Below are positions 34,648 to 44,953 of a DNA stretch of 64,000 nt, piece by piece. Positions within the stretch are counted from its first letter, which is position 1. Each line of letters opens with the position of its first letter. Source of the stretch: Gramella jeungdoensis (GTDB lineage Bacteria > Bacteroidota > Bacteroidia > Flavobacteriales > Flavobacteriaceae); assembly GCF_023805255.1 (NCBI RefSeq), contig NZ_JAMSCK010000002.1, positions 186,001-250,000 on the forward strand, read 5' to 3'. The position numbers were made by a program, and so were the translations under genes. A model generated the notes under the pieces. The model did no database searches and was not told the origin of the DNA. It saw only the letters and a program-made list of their open reading frames with translations.

Positions 34648-37365
34648 ATGGCAGAAGCGAAAACAATGCGATTAAATAAAGTTCTACGTGAGTTTAATAT
34701 CTCGTTAGACAGGGCTGTGGAATATCTTAATTCCAAGGGCTACGAGATAGACGCACGTCCAACTACCAAAATCTCGGGAGAAATCTACGAGGTGCTTTCT
34801 GACGAGTTCCAAACCGACAAGAGTAAAAAGGTAGCTTCCAAAGAAGTAGGGGAAGAAAGGAAGAAAGAGAAGGAGGAGCTACGTAAGGAAATTGAGGAAA
34901 AGCGTAAGGCTGAAGAGGAGAAAAAAGAGAAGGATGAAGAAGTTGTTTCCAGCCGGGCTAAACTCGAAGGTCCTAAGACTGTGGGTAAAATAGACCTGGA
35001 TAAAAAGCCGGGTGAAGAGCCTAAAAAAGAGGAAGAAGAAGCCCCTAAAGAGGAATCTAAAGCTCCAGCTGAAGAACCTGTCAAAGAAGCTGAAGCCCCT
35101 AAAGAGCCTGAAAAACCAGCTGCAAAAGCAGAGAAAGAAGAAGTAAAAGAAGAGAAGAAGTCTGAGCCTAAGAAGGAAGAAGCTAAAGAGGAGCCTAAAG
35201 AAGAGGAATCCAGTACGATTGAAACAAAGTACACTAAGCTTAGCGGTCCTAACTTCACTGGTAAAAAAATTGATCTTTCACAATTCAAGAAACCTGTTAA
35301 GAAGAAGGATGAGAAGAAGTCCTCTTCAGATGATGATAAGAAAGATAAGCGTAAAAAACGCCGTCGTCGCATCAGTAAAGATGTAAAAGGCGGAGGAGGT
35401 CAAGGACCTGGTAAAAGAGGTGGACGCAAAAGAGGTAAGCCGATCGCTAAAGAAGAGCCTACCGAAGAAGAAGTACAAAAGCAGGTTCGCGAGACTCTTG
35501 AAAAACTTCAGGGTAAATCAAGTAAAGGTAAAGGAGCTAAATACCGTAGAGAGAAAAGAGACCAGCACCGTCAGAAATCTGAGCAGGATCTTGCGCAGCA
35601 GGAATCTGAAGAAAAGGTATTGAAGGTAACCGAATTCGTTACCGTAAGTGAGGTGGCGACCATGATGGATGTTTCGGTAACCAAAGTTATATCCGCATGT
35701 ATGTCACTTGGAATGATGGTGACCATGAATCAGCGTCTTGATGCTGAGACATTAAGTATAGTTGCTGAAGAATTTGGATACGAAGTAGAATTTACAACCG
35801 CCGATGTTGAAGAAACGGTTGAAGAGGTAGAAGAGGATCCGGAGGATCTTGAGCCAAGAGCTCCAATCGTAACTGTAATGGGTCACGTTGACCATGGTAA
35901 GACATCCTTGCTGGATTATATCCGTCAGGAAAATGTGATCGCCGGTGAAAGTGGTGGTATTACCCAGCACATCGGCGCTTACGGAGTTAAGCTTGAGAAC
36001 GGACAAAAAATTACATTCCTGGATACGCCGGGTCACGAGGCCTTTACGGCGATGCGTGCTCGTGGTGCTCAGGTTACCGATATTGCGATCATTGTGATTG
36101 CGGCAGATGATGATGTGATGCCTCAAACAAAAGAGGCGATCTCTCACGCACAGGCTGCAGGTGTTCCTATCGTATTTGCGATCAATAAATCTGATCTTCC
36201 TACAGCAAATCCTGAAAAGATCAAGGAAAAACTGGCCAATATGAATTTACTGGTTGAAGATTGGGGTGGTAAGATACAGTCTCACGATATTTCGGCCAAG
36301 ACAGGCCAGGGTGTGAAGGAATTGCTGGAGAAAGTTCTTCTGGAAGCAGAGATCCTTGAACTACAGGCTAATCCTGATAAACTTTCTAAAGGTACAGTAG
36401 TGGAGGCCTTCCTTGATAAGGGGCGTGGTTATGTAGCTACAATCCTTGTTCAGTCGGGTACTTTAAAAGTTGGGGACTATGTTCTTGCTGGTCGTCATAG
36501 TGGTAAGGTTAAAGCCATGCATGATGAACGCGGTAATGAAGTTAAAGAAGCTGGTCCTTCAACTCCTGTTTCGATACTTGGCCTTGATGGTGCACCACAG
36601 GCTGGTGATACTTTCAAAGTAATGGAAGATGAACGTGAAGCCAAGGAAATTGCTGCCAGACGTACTCAATTGCAACGTGAACAGAATGTAAGGACTCAGC
36701 GCCATATTACTCTTGATGAAATTGGTAGACGTATCGCCCTTGGAGACTTTAAAGAGTTGAACATTATTCTTAAAGGTGATGTGGATGGTTCTGTGGAGGC
36801 GCTTACCGATAGTTTCCAGAAACTTTCTACTGAAGAGATCCAGGTGAATATTATACACAAAGGTGTGGGTGCTATTACTGAAAGTGATGTGTTGCTTGCT
36901 TCAGCTTCCGATGCGATCATTATAGGATTTAATGTTCGTCCTGCGGGTAACGCAAGATCGGTAGCCGATAAAGAAGAGATAGATATCAGAACATACTCTA
37001 TTATCTACGATGCTATTAATGATCTTAAAGATGCGATGGAAGGAATGCTTTCTCCGGAGCTTAAGGAAGAGATTACCGGTACTGCGGAGATCAGAGAGAC
37101 ATTCAAGATATCTAAGATTGGGACCATCGCTGGATGTATGGTAACTTCAGGAACAATTTATAGAAATGCTGGAGTTCGTTTGATTAGAGATGGTGTCGTA
37201 ATATATACTGGAGAACTTGCTTCATTGAAACGTTTTAAAGATGATGTGAAAGAGGTGAAGAAAGGTTACGATTGCGGTATGCAGATCAAGAACTACAATG
37301 ATATCAAAGAAGGAGATGTTATTGAAGCCTTTAGAGAGGTAGAGGTTAAAAAGACTCTTAAGTAA
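34648..37365 (+). CDS. infB: Translation initiation factor IF-2
   Basis: A 905-residue GTPase that delivers initiator tRNA. Residues 1-50 form an IF2N-type domain. The following 280 residues are Lys/Glu/Pro-rich low-complexity linker, including a basic patch ([14 protein letters not shown]). The G domain begins near residue 410 with [22 protein letters not shown] and NKSD. Domains II to IV complete the protein ([48 protein letters not shown]). The linker creates long open frames on the opposite strand that are not genes. Confidence 0.97.
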   Translation: MAEAKTMRLNKVLREFNISLDRAVEYLNSKGYEIDARPTTKISGEIYEVLSDEFQTDKSKKVASKEVGEERKKEKEELRKEIEEKRKAEEEKKEKDEEVVSSRAKLEGPKTVGKIDLDKKPGEEPKKEEEEAPKEESKAPAEEPVKEAEAPKEPEKPAAKAEKEEVKEEKKSEPKKEEAKEEPKEEESSTIETKYTKLSGPNFTGKKIDLSQFKKPVKKKDEKKSSSDDDKKDKRKKRRRRISKDVKGGGGQGPGKRGGRKRGKPIAKEEPTEEEVQKQVRETLEKLQGKSSKGKGAKYRREKRDQHRQKSEQDLAQQESEEKVLKVTEFVTVSEVATMMDVSVTKVISACMSLGMMVTMNQRLDAETLSIVAEEFGYEVEFTTADVEETVEEVEEDPEDLEPRAPIVTVMGHVDHGKTSLLDYIRQENVIAGESGGITQHIGAYGVKLENGQKITFLDTPGHEAFTAMRARGAQVTDIAIIVIAADDDVMPQTKEAISHAQAAGVPIVFAINKSDLPTANPEKIKEKLANMNLLVEDWGGKIQSHDISAKTGQGVKELLEKVLLEAEILELQANPDKLSKGTVVEAFLDKGRGYVATILVQSGTLKVGDYVLAGRHSGKVKAMHDERGNEVKEAGPSTPVSILGLDGAPQAGDTFKVMEDEREAKEIAARRTQLQREQNVRTQRHITLDEIGRRIALGDFKELNIILKGDVDGSVEALTDSFQKLSTEEIQVNIIHKGVGAITESDVLLASASDAIIIGFNVRPAGNARSVADKEEIDIRTYSIIYDAINDLKDAMEGMLSPELKEEITGTAEIRETFKISKIGTIAGCMVTSGTIYRNAGVRLIRDGVVIYTGELASLKRFKDDVKEVKKGYDCGMQIKNYNDIKEGDVIEAFREVEVKKTLK

Positions 37366-37383
37366 TAGAGTTGAAAATATCAT

Positions 37384-37416
37384 AAAAAAAAGCGGCTGGA
37401 ATCAGCCGCTTTTTTG
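37384..37416 (+). terminator. Intrinsic terminator of rimP-nusA-infB
   Basis: AGCGGCTG (37391-37398), loop GAAT, CAGCCGCT (37403-37410), flanked by an A-run and followed by a T-run. It can act in both directions and so may also serve the convergent SPOR gene. Confidence 0.9.
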
Positions 37417-37427
37417 GTTTTTAGGCT

Positions 37428-37460
37428 AAACCTCACAGGTTTTCAAAACCTTTGAGGTTT
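37428..37460. repeat. 33-bp palindromic repeat (copy 1)
   Basis: Two 16-base arms, AAACCTCACAGGTTTT (37428-37443) and AAAACCTTTGAGGTTT (37445-37460), match with one mismatch around a central C. A second member with the same layout is at 53542-53574. Confidence 0.75.
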
Positions 37461-37483
37461 TTTGTTTACTTGTGAGGTCTGTT

Positions 37484-37873
37484 TTATTTACGTTGAGGTT
37501 TTGGAATAAAGGCAGCAGGAAAATTGTCTTTTATTTTCAATAGTGCCCTGTCTGCTTCCAGGCGATTCCTGAAATTGCCCACCCATACCTTATAATTAGG
37601 GGCTTCATAGGTGATCTGAGAAGGGTAAGAATATAGGCTTCTGTACTTTTGTATCACTTCATTCGCTTCTCCATTATCACCATAAAATAACTGAATTACA
37701 TAACGATCACCTATGCGGTTATTTTTATTGAGTTCTTTCTTGACTTCCATCAGCTTGTCTATTTTTTCACTTTGCTGTATGTTCACCGATGCCTGCTGGG
37801 CTTCTGATTCTGTAGTGAAAAAGAAAGCAATTGCTGTGAGTATAATTAGATGCGAAAATTTCAGGTTTCTCAT
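37484..37873 (-). CDS. SPOR-domain secreted protein
   Basis: A 129-residue protein with a signal peptide (residues 1-25, ending SEAQ) and a C-terminal SPOR domain (about 55-127). The domain contains DRYVIQLFYGDNGEANEVIQKYRSLY and YKVWVGNFRNRLEADRALLKIKDNFPAAFIPKPQ. SPOR domains bind denuded glycan strands of peptidoglycan, often at the septum. It is very short, essentially a signal plus one SPOR domain. It has its own TACATTTG promoter box. Confidence 0.88.
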   Translation of the reverse strand: MRNLKFSHLIILTAIAFFFTTESEAQQASVNIQQSEKIDKLMEVKKELNKNNRIGDRYVIQLFYGDNGEANEVIQKYRSLYSYPSQITYEAPNYKVWVGNFRNRLEADRALLKIKDNFPAAFIPKPQRK

Positions 37874-37890
37874 GTGTTTCAGCTTTTTGA

Positions 37891-37898
37891 CAAATGTA
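37891..37898 (-). promoter_or_regulatory. Predicted -7 box for the SPOR-domain gene
   Basis: The complement of 37891-37898 reads TACATTTG, an exact TAnnTTTG match, 18 bases before the start codon. Confidence 0.5.
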
Positions 37899-37996
37899 AA
37901 ATTAAATAACTTAAACGTGTGCTAATTTATTATTTAGAACTAATATAAATTATGGATTAACACTTATGTAACATTCCTAAAATCCACCAGAAGTAT

Positions 37997-38004
37997 TACT
38001 TTTG
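37997..38004 (+). promoter_or_regulatory. Predicted -7 box of the act-cox operon
   Basis: TACTTTTG matches TAnnTTTG and lies about 95 bases before the actA ATG. There is no good TTG at the -33 position. Confidence 0.5.
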
Positions 38005-38098
38005 TGCACGAATTTAAAGGTACCTTTTTAGGTTTTTAGCCCTAAAATACTGAGTGTAAAAACCGTACCAAAGTTTAGACGTTAATCGAACTTACAAT

Positions 38099-39460
38099 AT
38101 GAAAAAGGTGATTTACCGCCATTCAACTTCGCGACAACTACTCTTTAGCGTAGCATTTTTATTTTCATTTACATTCTTTGGCTTTGCTCAGAATGATGCT
38201 TCTCAGGATACCACTGCTGCCGATCAGTCGGGAGTCGAGGCGTCTGCTGAACAGTCTTCTGCAGGTTCCGATTTAGGGGATCCTGCTGCTGGTAAGGAAT
38301 TGTTTAATTCTTTGTGTGCGGCATGTCATAAGCCATACTCAGAATCTATCGGGCCGGCTTTGCACGGTGTGACAGATAGGCGGGATATGGAGTGGATCCA
38401 GTCCTGGATTTCTAATTCGGCTGCTATGATCTCCTCTGGTGATCAGGAGGCAGTAGCTATCTATGAAGAATATAATCAAACTGCGATGCCTGCATTTCCG
38501 CAGCTTAGCAATGAGGATATAGGAAATATTCTTGCCTATGTTGAGCAGCCTAAGCCTGAGCCAAAAGCTGCGGCTACTGGAGCTGCTGGTGATGCTGGTT
38601 CTCAAGGTGGAGGTGGAGGAATTTCAGTGAATGTGATTCTTGGAATTCTGCTTTTCGTGCTTGTGGTGTTGTTGATTGTATTGTTCCTTGTGAATAAGAC
38701 ACTGAGGAATTTTGCTGATGCTTCAGGAATAGTTATTCCTGAAAAACCAAAGAGAAAACCTATCTGGAAATCATTTGTAGAAAACCAATTCCTTTTGCTT
38801 GTTAGTTCTATTATAGTGCTGCTTGCTGTTGGTTACTTTGCCTATGGGTGGATGATGCAGGTTGGTGTAGATCAGGGGTATCAGCCAATCCAGCCAATCC
38901 ATTATTCTCACAGGATACATGCGGGTGATAATCAGATAGAGTGTAAATACTGTCACTCTTCTGCCAGAACCTCCAAGCATTCGGGTATACCGTCGCTTAA
39001 CGTTTGTATGAACTGTCATAAGGCTATTTCTGAAGTAGCTCCTGAAACAGCTACCGAAGAATACTCTAAAGAATTTTATGATAAGGAAATTGCCAAGCTG
39101 TATGATGCGGCTGGGTGGGATCCTGCTACCAGAACCTATTCAGGTGAAGAGAAACCTGTAAAGTGGGTTCGTATTCATAATCTTCCGGATCTTGCTTATT
39201 TTAATCACTCTCAGCACGTAAGTGTTGCGGGTATCCAGTGTCAGGAATGTCATGGGCCTATCCAGGAGATGGAGATAGTGTATCAAAATGCTCCGCTAAC
39301 AATGGGTTGGTGTATTAACTGTCACCGTGAAACCAATATCAGGATCGAGGGTAATGAGTATTACGAGAAGATCCACGAAGAGTTGTCTAAAAAATATGGT
39401 GTAGAAGAGCTTACTGCCGCTCAGATGGGTGGAATTGAATGTGGTAAGTGTCACTACTAA
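38099..39460 (+). CDS. actA: Alternative complex III subunit ActA, six c-type haem sites
   Basis: A 453-residue periplasmic, membrane-anchored multihaem cytochrome that takes electrons from ActB and passes them on. After a signal peptide (1-30) comes a monohaem domain with CAACH at C73. Two membrane helices follow (about 177-200 and 228-253). A second part carries five more CXXCH sites at C282, C303, C381, C405 and C448 (CKYCH, CMNCH, CQECH, CINCH, CGKCH). ActA is usually described as a pentahaem protein, so the N-terminal monohaem module looks like a fusion. First gene of the operon. Confidence 0.92.
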   Translation: MKKVIYRHSTSRQLLFSVAFLFSFTFFGFAQNDASQDTTAADQSGVEASAEQSSAGSDLGDPAAGKELFNSLCAACHKPYSESIGPALHGVTDRRDMEWIQSWISNSAAMISSGDQEAVAIYEEYNQTAMPAFPQLSNEDIGNILAYVEQPKPEPKAAATGAAGDAGSQGGGGGISVNVILGILLFVLVVLLIVLFLVNKTLRNFADASGIVIPEKPKRKPIWKSFVENQFLLLVSSIIVLLAVGYFAYGWMMQVGVDQGYQPIQPIHYSHRIHAGDNQIECKYCHSSARTSKHSGIPSLNVCMNCHKAISEVAPETATEEYSKEFYDKEIAKLYDAAGWDPATRTYSGEEKPVKWVRIHNLPDLAYFNHSQHVSVAGIQCQECHGPIQEMEIVYQNAPLTMGWCINCHRETNIRIEGNEYYEKIHEELSKKYGVEELTAAQMGGIECGKCHY

Positions 39461-39508
39461 AATCCTGAAATTCAGGTTTAATTTAAGAAGCTAATATCTA
39501 GATATAAT

Positions 39509-42500
39509 ATGTCATCAAACAAGAAATACTGGAAAAGTGTTGAAGAGCTAAAAGAAAACAGCTCTGTTGTTGAGACGCTCCAACAAAAGGAATTTACCGA
39601 GGAGATCCCGGTGGATGAGTTTCTTGGGGATAAATCTTCTCTTGAGTCTTCAAAGACTTCCAGAAGGGATTTTCTTAAGTATGTTGGATTCAGTACAGCA
39701 GCGGCATCACTGGCTGCCTGCGAAGGCCCCGTGACAAAGTCTATCCCTTACGTGGTACAGCCCGAGAGGATTGTTCCTGGAGTTGCTAACTTTTATGCAT
39801 CTACAATTGCTGATGGATTTGACTTTGCAAGCGTTTTAGTAAAAACTCGTGAGGGTCGACCAATTAAAATTGAGAATAATGATCTTTCGAAGTTCAAGGG
39901 CGGTGTTAATGCACGTGTTCATGCTTCGGTTCTTTCATTATATGATACAAAAAGGGTGAAACGCCCAATGATTGAAGGAAGGAATGTTTCCTGGGAAGAA
40001 TTCGATCGCGAGGTAAGAGCTGCTCTTGAGAATGCAAACGGAGAGATCGTTCTTCTTACTCAAACTTTCGCCAGTCCTTCAACTTCTAAACTTATTCAGG
40101 AGTTTTCTTCTAAATATGGCAATGTTCGTCACGTGGTATATGATTCAGTTTCTGAAGATGCCGCGCTAAATGCATTTCAGTCAAAATATGGCAGACGTGC
40201 ATTACCAAACTACGATTTTTCAAAAGCCAAAACCATTGTTGGTGTAGGTGCTGATTTCCTTGCAGACTGGCAGGGAGGTGGATATGACTCTGCTTATGCA
40301 AAGACAAGGATTCCTGAGAATGGACAGATGTCTCGTCATATTCAGTTTGAATCTAATATGTCTCTTACTGGTGCGAACGCAGATAAGCGTGTTCCGGTTA
40401 AGCCTTCTCAGCAAAAAGCTGTTCTTGCGGCATTGAGAGGATATATTGTTGGAGGTTCTTCTACAAGTGATCTTCCTTCAAATATCGATGACGCGGTTGT
40501 GAAAGCTGCTAGTCAACTTAGAGAAGCTGGTAGTGGAGCTGTAGTTGCCTGCGGTATTCCTGATGACGAGGCTCAAACCTGGGCTCTTGAGATCAATGAG
40601 GCTCTTGGAAGTCAGGTAATGGATACTTCAAATGCGAGAGTGATTCGTCAGGGTAATTCTGGTGAGGTTGCTCAACTTGTTGAAGATATGAATAATGGAA
40701 GTGTTGGCGCTTTGTTGATCGCTGGTCTTAATCCTGTTCATACACTGCCAAACTCAAAAGATTTTGTAGAAGGTCTTAAGCAGGTTGAAACTGTGGTTGA
40801 TTTCACTACAAGAACCGATGAGACTTCAAAATTAAGTAAATATGTAGCTGCTACTCCGCATTACCTGGAGAGCTGGGGGGATATTCAGTTTAGCGAGAAA
40901 TCTTTCAGCTTAATGCAGCCAACGATAAGACCTTTGTTTGATACAAGACAATTCCAGGATACACTCCTGAAATGGTCTGATAACAGCAAATCTTATTATG
41001 AATATATCAAAGAGACCTGGTCAGGTGGATTAGGTGATAGAAACTGGAGTGAAGTTCTTCACGATGGTGTGTTTGAAGCTTCATCTCCTGTGGAGGTTGC
41101 TTCATCTTCAAGCTCTTCGTCTGTTTCATTTAATATGGATGAAATGGAAGGCGATGGCTTTGAACTTACTCTTTATACAAATACTGCTCTGGGTGATGGT
41201 CAGCAGGCCAATAACCCATGGCTTCAGGAATTACCTGATCCATTGACGAGAGCCAGTTGGGACAACTATATCACGGTTTCTAAGGCGGATGCCGAAGAGC
41301 TTGAACTGGAAAATGAGCACGTTGCCAATGGAGGGCTTAACGGTAGTTATGTGAATCTTACTGTTGGTGATGCTGTTGTTCAAAACGTACCTGTTTATAT
41401 TATGCCGGGTCAGGCAAAAGGATCTGTTGGTCTTGCGCTTGGGTATGGTAGAAAAGCGGGCATCCAGGAAGAAATGCAAACAGGGGTGAATGCTTATCCT
41501 TTGTATAAGAACTTTAGTTCTGTGCAAAAGGTTAAGATTGAAAAAGCTCCAGGAATGCATGAGTTTGCATGTGTGCAGTTGCACAATACTTTAATGGGTA
41601 GGGGTGATATCATCAAGGAAACCACTCTGGAGATTTTTAATACTAAAGATGCTCATGTGTGGAATGAAACTCCTGAAGTTTCCCTTAACCATGTTGAGAC
41701 TCCTGTGACTTCGCCAGAAGTTGATATTTGGGAGAGCTTTGACAGGTCTACAGGGCCTCACTTCAACCTGAGTATAGATCTTAATGCCTGTACTGGTTGT
41801 GGTGCCTGTGTGATCGCATGTCATTCTGAAAATAACGTTCCTGTTGTAGGTAGAGAAGAGGTGAGAAAGTCAAGAGATATGCACTGGTTGCGTATAGACC
41901 GTTATTTCTCTTCTGAAGATACCTTTACAGGAGACCTTGAGAAAAAAGAAAATATTGGTGGCCTTGGAAGTTCGCTTTCAGAATTTGGTGAGCTTGAGCA
42001 GCCAGCAGATAATCCTCAGGTTGTGTTTCAGCCTGTAATGTGTCAGCATTGTAACCATGCTCCTTGTGAGACTGTCTGTCCTGTTGCTGCAACTTCTCAT
42101 GGTAGACAGGGTCAGAACCAAATGATCTATAACCGTTGTGTAGGTACAAGATATTGTGCTAACAACTGTCCTTATAAAGTTCGTCGTTTCAACTGGTTCA
42201 CTTATGCCAGAAATGATGAATTCGATTACCATATGAACAATGACCTTGGTAGAATGGTACTTAATCCTGATGTTACGGTACGTGCGAGAGGGGTTATGGA
42301 GAAATGTTCAATGTGTATCCAGAAAACTCAGAAGACCATCCTTGATGCGAAGCGTGAAGGCAGGACAATTAAAGATGGAGAATTCCATACTGCATGTTCT
42401 GCGGCTTGTGATAAGGGAGCAATGGTATTTGGAGATGTGAACGATGAGGACGCAAAAATTGTAGAAAAGAAAAATGATGACAGGATGTATCATCTGCTTG

Positions 42501-42565
42501 AGTATGTAGGTACAAAACCTAATGTGATGTACCAGACAAAAGTTAGAAATACAACCGAAGCTTAA
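39509..42565 (+). CDS. actB: Alternative complex III subunit ActB (molybdopterin-like/iron-sulfur)
   Basis: A 1018-residue protein with a twin-arginine-type signal near residues 50-73 (TSRRDFLKYVGFSTAAASLAAC), the Cys possibly lipidated. Residues about 75-700 resemble molybdopterin oxidoreductases but are known in ActB to lack the cofactor. The C-terminal 260 residues form a four-cluster ferredoxin domain. Its cysteine groups are CTGCGACVIAC (from C761), CQHCNHAPCETVC, CVGTRYCANNC and CSMC...CSAAC. It carries electrons from menaquinol oxidation to ActA. The order actA-actB-actC is conserved. Confidence 0.94.
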   Translation: MSSNKKYWKSVEELKENSSVVETLQQKEFTEEIPVDEFLGDKSSLESSKTSRRDFLKYVGFSTAAASLAACEGPVTKSIPYVVQPERIVPGVANFYASTIADGFDFASVLVKTREGRPIKIENNDLSKFKGGVNARVHASVLSLYDTKRVKRPMIEGRNVSWEEFDREVRAALENANGEIVLLTQTFASPSTSKLIQEFSSKYGNVRHVVYDSVSEDAALNAFQSKYGRRALPNYDFSKAKTIVGVGADFLADWQGGGYDSAYAKTRIPENGQMSRHIQFESNMSLTGANADKRVPVKPSQQKAVLAALRGYIVGGSSTSDLPSNIDDAVVKAASQLREAGSGAVVACGIPDDEAQTWALEINEALGSQVMDTSNARVIRQGNSGEVAQLVEDMNNGSVGALLIAGLNPVHTLPNSKDFVEGLKQVETVVDFTTRTDETSKLSKYVAATPHYLESWGDIQFSEKSFSLMQPTIRPLFDTRQFQDTLLKWSDNSKSYYEYIKETWSGGLGDRNWSEVLHDGVFEASSPVEVASSSSSSSVSFNMDEMEGDGFELTLYTNTALGDGQQANNPWLQELPDPLTRASWDNYITVSKADAEELELENEHVANGGLNGSYVNLTVGDAVVQNVPVYIMPGQAKGSVGLALGYGRKAGIQEEMQTGVNAYPLYKNFSSVQKVKIEKAPGMHEFACVQLHNTLMGRGDIIKETTLEIFNTKDAHVWNETPEVSLNHVETPVTSPEVDIWESFDRSTGPHFNLSIDLNACTGCGACVIACHSENNVPVVGREEVRKSRDMHWLRIDRYFSSEDTFTGDLEKKENIGGLGSSLSEFGELEQPADNPQVVFQPVMCQHCNHAPCETVCPVAATSHGRQGQNQMIYNRCVGTRYCANNCPYKVRRFNWFTYARNDEFDYHMNNDLGRMVLNPDVTVRARGVMEKCSMCIQKTQKTILDAKREGRTIKDGEFHTACSAACDKGAMVFGDVNDEDAKIVEKKNDDRMYHLLEYVGTKPNVMYQTKVRNTTEA

Positions 42566-42600
42566 ATAAACGAATAACTAAGAATCAATCAGATAAGGAT

Positions 42601-44415
42601 ATGTCTCATTACGAAGCACCTATACGAAAGCCTTTAGTTACCGGGAGCAAAAGCTATCACGATGTGACAGTTGATGTTGCTGCTCCGGTTGAGGGAAGGG
42701 CAAATAAATCATGGTGGATAGTCTTTGGTATCTCCCTTGTTGCCTTCCTTTGGGGTGTAGGATGTATAGTTTACACGATTTCTACAGGTATTGGTACCTG
42801 GGGATTAAATAAAACAGTAGGCTGGGCCTGGGATATCACCAACTTTGTGTGGTGGGTAGGTATTGGTCACGCCGGTACACTTATTTCGGCGGTATTATTG
42901 CTGTTCCGTCAAAAATGGAGAATGGCCATTAACAGGTCTGCAGAGGCGATGACGATCTTCTCGGTTATGCAGGCGGGTCTGTTCCCTTTAATTCACATGG
43001 GGCGTCCATGGTTGGCTTACTGGGTACTGCCTATTCCAAACCAGTTTGGATCACTTTGGGTGAACTTTAACTCACCACTTCTATGGGATGTATTTGCGAT
43101 CTCTACTTATCTTTCGGTTTCACTGGTATTCTGGTGGACGGGGTTGCTTCCGGATTTCGCGATGATCCGTGACAGGGCGATTACACCTTTTACAAAAAGA
43201 GTTTATAGCATACTTTCATTTGGATGGAGTGGACGTGCCAAAGACTGGCAGCGTTTTGAAGAAGTTTCACTGGTATTGGCCGGTTTGGCGACACCACTGG
43301 TACTTTCTGTACACACCATCGTATCTTTTGACTTCGCAACTTCGGTAATTCCGGGATGGCATACTACCATTTTCCCTCCTTACTTCGTTGCGGGAGCTAT
43401 CTTCTCTGGATTTGCAATGGTAAACACACTGCTTATCATTATGAGAAAGGTTTCAAATCTTGAAGATTATATCACTATTCAGCATATAGAATTGATGAAC
43501 ATCGTTATCATGATCACCGGTTCTATTGTTGGTACAGCATATATTACCGAGCTTGTTATCGCATGGTATTCTGGTGTTGAATACGAGCAGTACGCTTTCC
43601 TTAACAGGGCTACAGGGCCTTACTGGTGGGCATACTGGAGTATGATGACCTGTAATGTATTCTCTCCACAGTTCATGTGGTTCAAGAAACTGCGTACAAG
43701 TATCATGTTCTCTTTCTTTATTTCGATTGTTGTAAACATCGGGATGTGGTTTGAGCGTTTCGTAATTATCGTGACTTCTTTGCACCGTGATTACCTTCCG
43801 TCTTCTTGGACCATGTTCTCTCCAACTTTCGTGGATATAGGTATCTTTATTGGAACCATCGGATTCTTCTTTGTATTGTTCCTTTTATATGCCCGCTCTT
43901 TCCCGGTGATCGCTCAGGCAGAGGTTAAAACAATATTGAAGTCTTCTGGAGAGAAGTATAAGAAGCTTAGGGAGAAGCATGGTGATGAAGTAGTGTATCA
44001 TGAGCACGAGACCTATGGTAAAAATCCTGCTAGAAATGTAGAGGAAGGTATCCATAATAAGATTGAAGACACCGAGCATGAGAAAACGGTAGAAGCCGAT
44101 CATAAGCATGAAGATACAGTGAATGTGGATGGAGTCGTGATTTCTGAAGTTATGAAAGACCGTATAGATGAAATGCTTGAGCGAATTGGTACTTACGATC
44201 CTAAAACACAGGAAGCAGATGATCTTACCAAACTTAAGAACGTTGGGCCGTTGCTTCAGCAACACCTTCACCAGGTTGGAATTTATCTGTACGATCAGGT
44301 TAGCAAACTAAAAGAAGAGGATTTTGAATTGCTTGATGAAGTTATCGAGAACTTCCCTATCCAAGAGAACAGGGAAGGCTGGGTTGCGCAGGCAAACAAA
44401 CTAAAAAATAAATAA
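42601..44415 (+). CDS. actC: Alternative complex III subunit ActC (NrfD-like) with C-terminal HhH-like extension
   Basis: A 604-residue membrane protein of the NrfD/PsrC family with about ten helices over residues 38-445. It forms one of the quinol-binding membrane subunits. Motifs such as WVGIGHAGTLISAVLLLFRQKWR, HTIVSFDFATSVIPGWHTTIFPPYFVAGA and PYWWAYWSMM are typical. After residue 450 comes a His/Glu-rich linker, then a helix-hairpin-helix-like module (about 535-604, DDLTKLKNVGPLLQQHLHQVGIYLYDQV) that standard ActC proteins are not described as needing. That extension is discussed as a finding. Confidence 0.93.
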   Translation: MSHYEAPIRKPLVTGSKSYHDVTVDVAAPVEGRANKSWWIVFGISLVAFLWGVGCIVYTISTGIGTWGLNKTVGWAWDITNFVWWVGIGHAGTLISAVLLLFRQKWRMAINRSAEAMTIFSVMQAGLFPLIHMGRPWLAYWVLPIPNQFGSLWVNFNSPLLWDVFAISTYLSVSLVFWWTGLLPDFAMIRDRAITPFTKRVYSILSFGWSGRAKDWQRFEEVSLVLAGLATPLVLSVHTIVSFDFATSVIPGWHTTIFPPYFVAGAIFSGFAMVNTLLIIMRKVSNLEDYITIQHIELMNIVIMITGSIVGTAYITELVIAWYSGVEYEQYAFLNRATGPYWWAYWSMMTCNVFSPQFMWFKKLRTSIMFSFFISIVVNIGMWFERFVIIVTSLHRDYLPSSWTMFSPTFVDIGIFIGTIGFFFVLFLLYARSFPVIAQAEVKTILKSSGEKYKKLREKHGDEVVYHEHETYGKNPARNVEEGIHNKIEDTEHEKTVEADHKHEDTVNVDGVVISEVMKDRIDEMLERIGTYDPKTQEADDLTKLKNVGPLLQQHLHQVGIYLYDQVSKLKEEDFELLDEVIENFPIQENREGWVAQANKLKNK

Positions 44416-44420
44416 TCAGG

Positions 44421-44948
44421 ATGGCATCTAAAGTTTTACACGCTATTTACAGAGATGACGATCTGCTTTTACAGGCTGTAAAGCAGATTCGTGAAGCACG
44501 CTATCATATTGGTGAGATCTATTGTCCATTCCCGGTTCATGGGCTGGATAAGGCCATGGGACTTGCGCCAACAAGAATTGCCATCACCTCCTTTCTGTAC
44601 GGATTGGTTGGATTAGCTGTAGCGATTGCTATGATGAATTTTATCATGATTGAAGACTGGCCACAGGATATTGGTGGTAAGCCGAGTTTCAGTTTCTTTC
44701 AGAACATGCCGGCGTTTGTGCCAATTATGTTCGAATTAACCGTTTTCTTTGCGGCTCACCTTATGGTAATTACCTTCTATATGAGAAGTAAGCTTTGGCC
44801 TTTTAAAAAAGCTGAGAACCCTGATGTAAGAACTACAGACGATATGTTCCTTATGGAAGTGGATGCTGCCAATCATGATGTTGATGACCTTACAAAGTTC
44901 CTTTACGATACAGGTGCATCTGAAATTAAATTAATAGATAATAAATAG
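44421..44948 (+). CDS. actD: Alternative complex III subunit ActD (DUF3341)
   Basis: A 175-residue protein with two membrane helices (about 55-75, ITSFLYGLVGLAVAIAMMNFIM, and about 95-118, FVPIMFELTVFFAAHLMVITFYM). The N-terminal soluble part starts VLHAIYRDDDLLLQAVKQIREARYHIGEIYCPFPVHGLDKAMGL, the DUF3341 signature. It is a structural subunit of the complex, placed 5 bases after actC and overlapping actE. Confidence 0.93.
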   Translation: MASKVLHAIYRDDDLLLQAVKQIREARYHIGEIYCPFPVHGLDKAMGLAPTRIAITSFLYGLVGLAVAIAMMNFIMIEDWPQDIGGKPSFSFFQNMPAFVPIMFELTVFFAAHLMVITFYMRSKLWPFKKAENPDVRTTDDMFLMEVDAANHDVDDLTKFLYDTGASEIKLIDNK

Positions 44949-44953
44949 TGATA

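Noticed and set aside
34785-35372. 195-codon minus-strand frame inside infB
   Set aside because: Ser/Leu/Phe-rich mirror of the Lys/Glu-rich IF-2 linker; low complexity, no start context, fully inside a certain gene.
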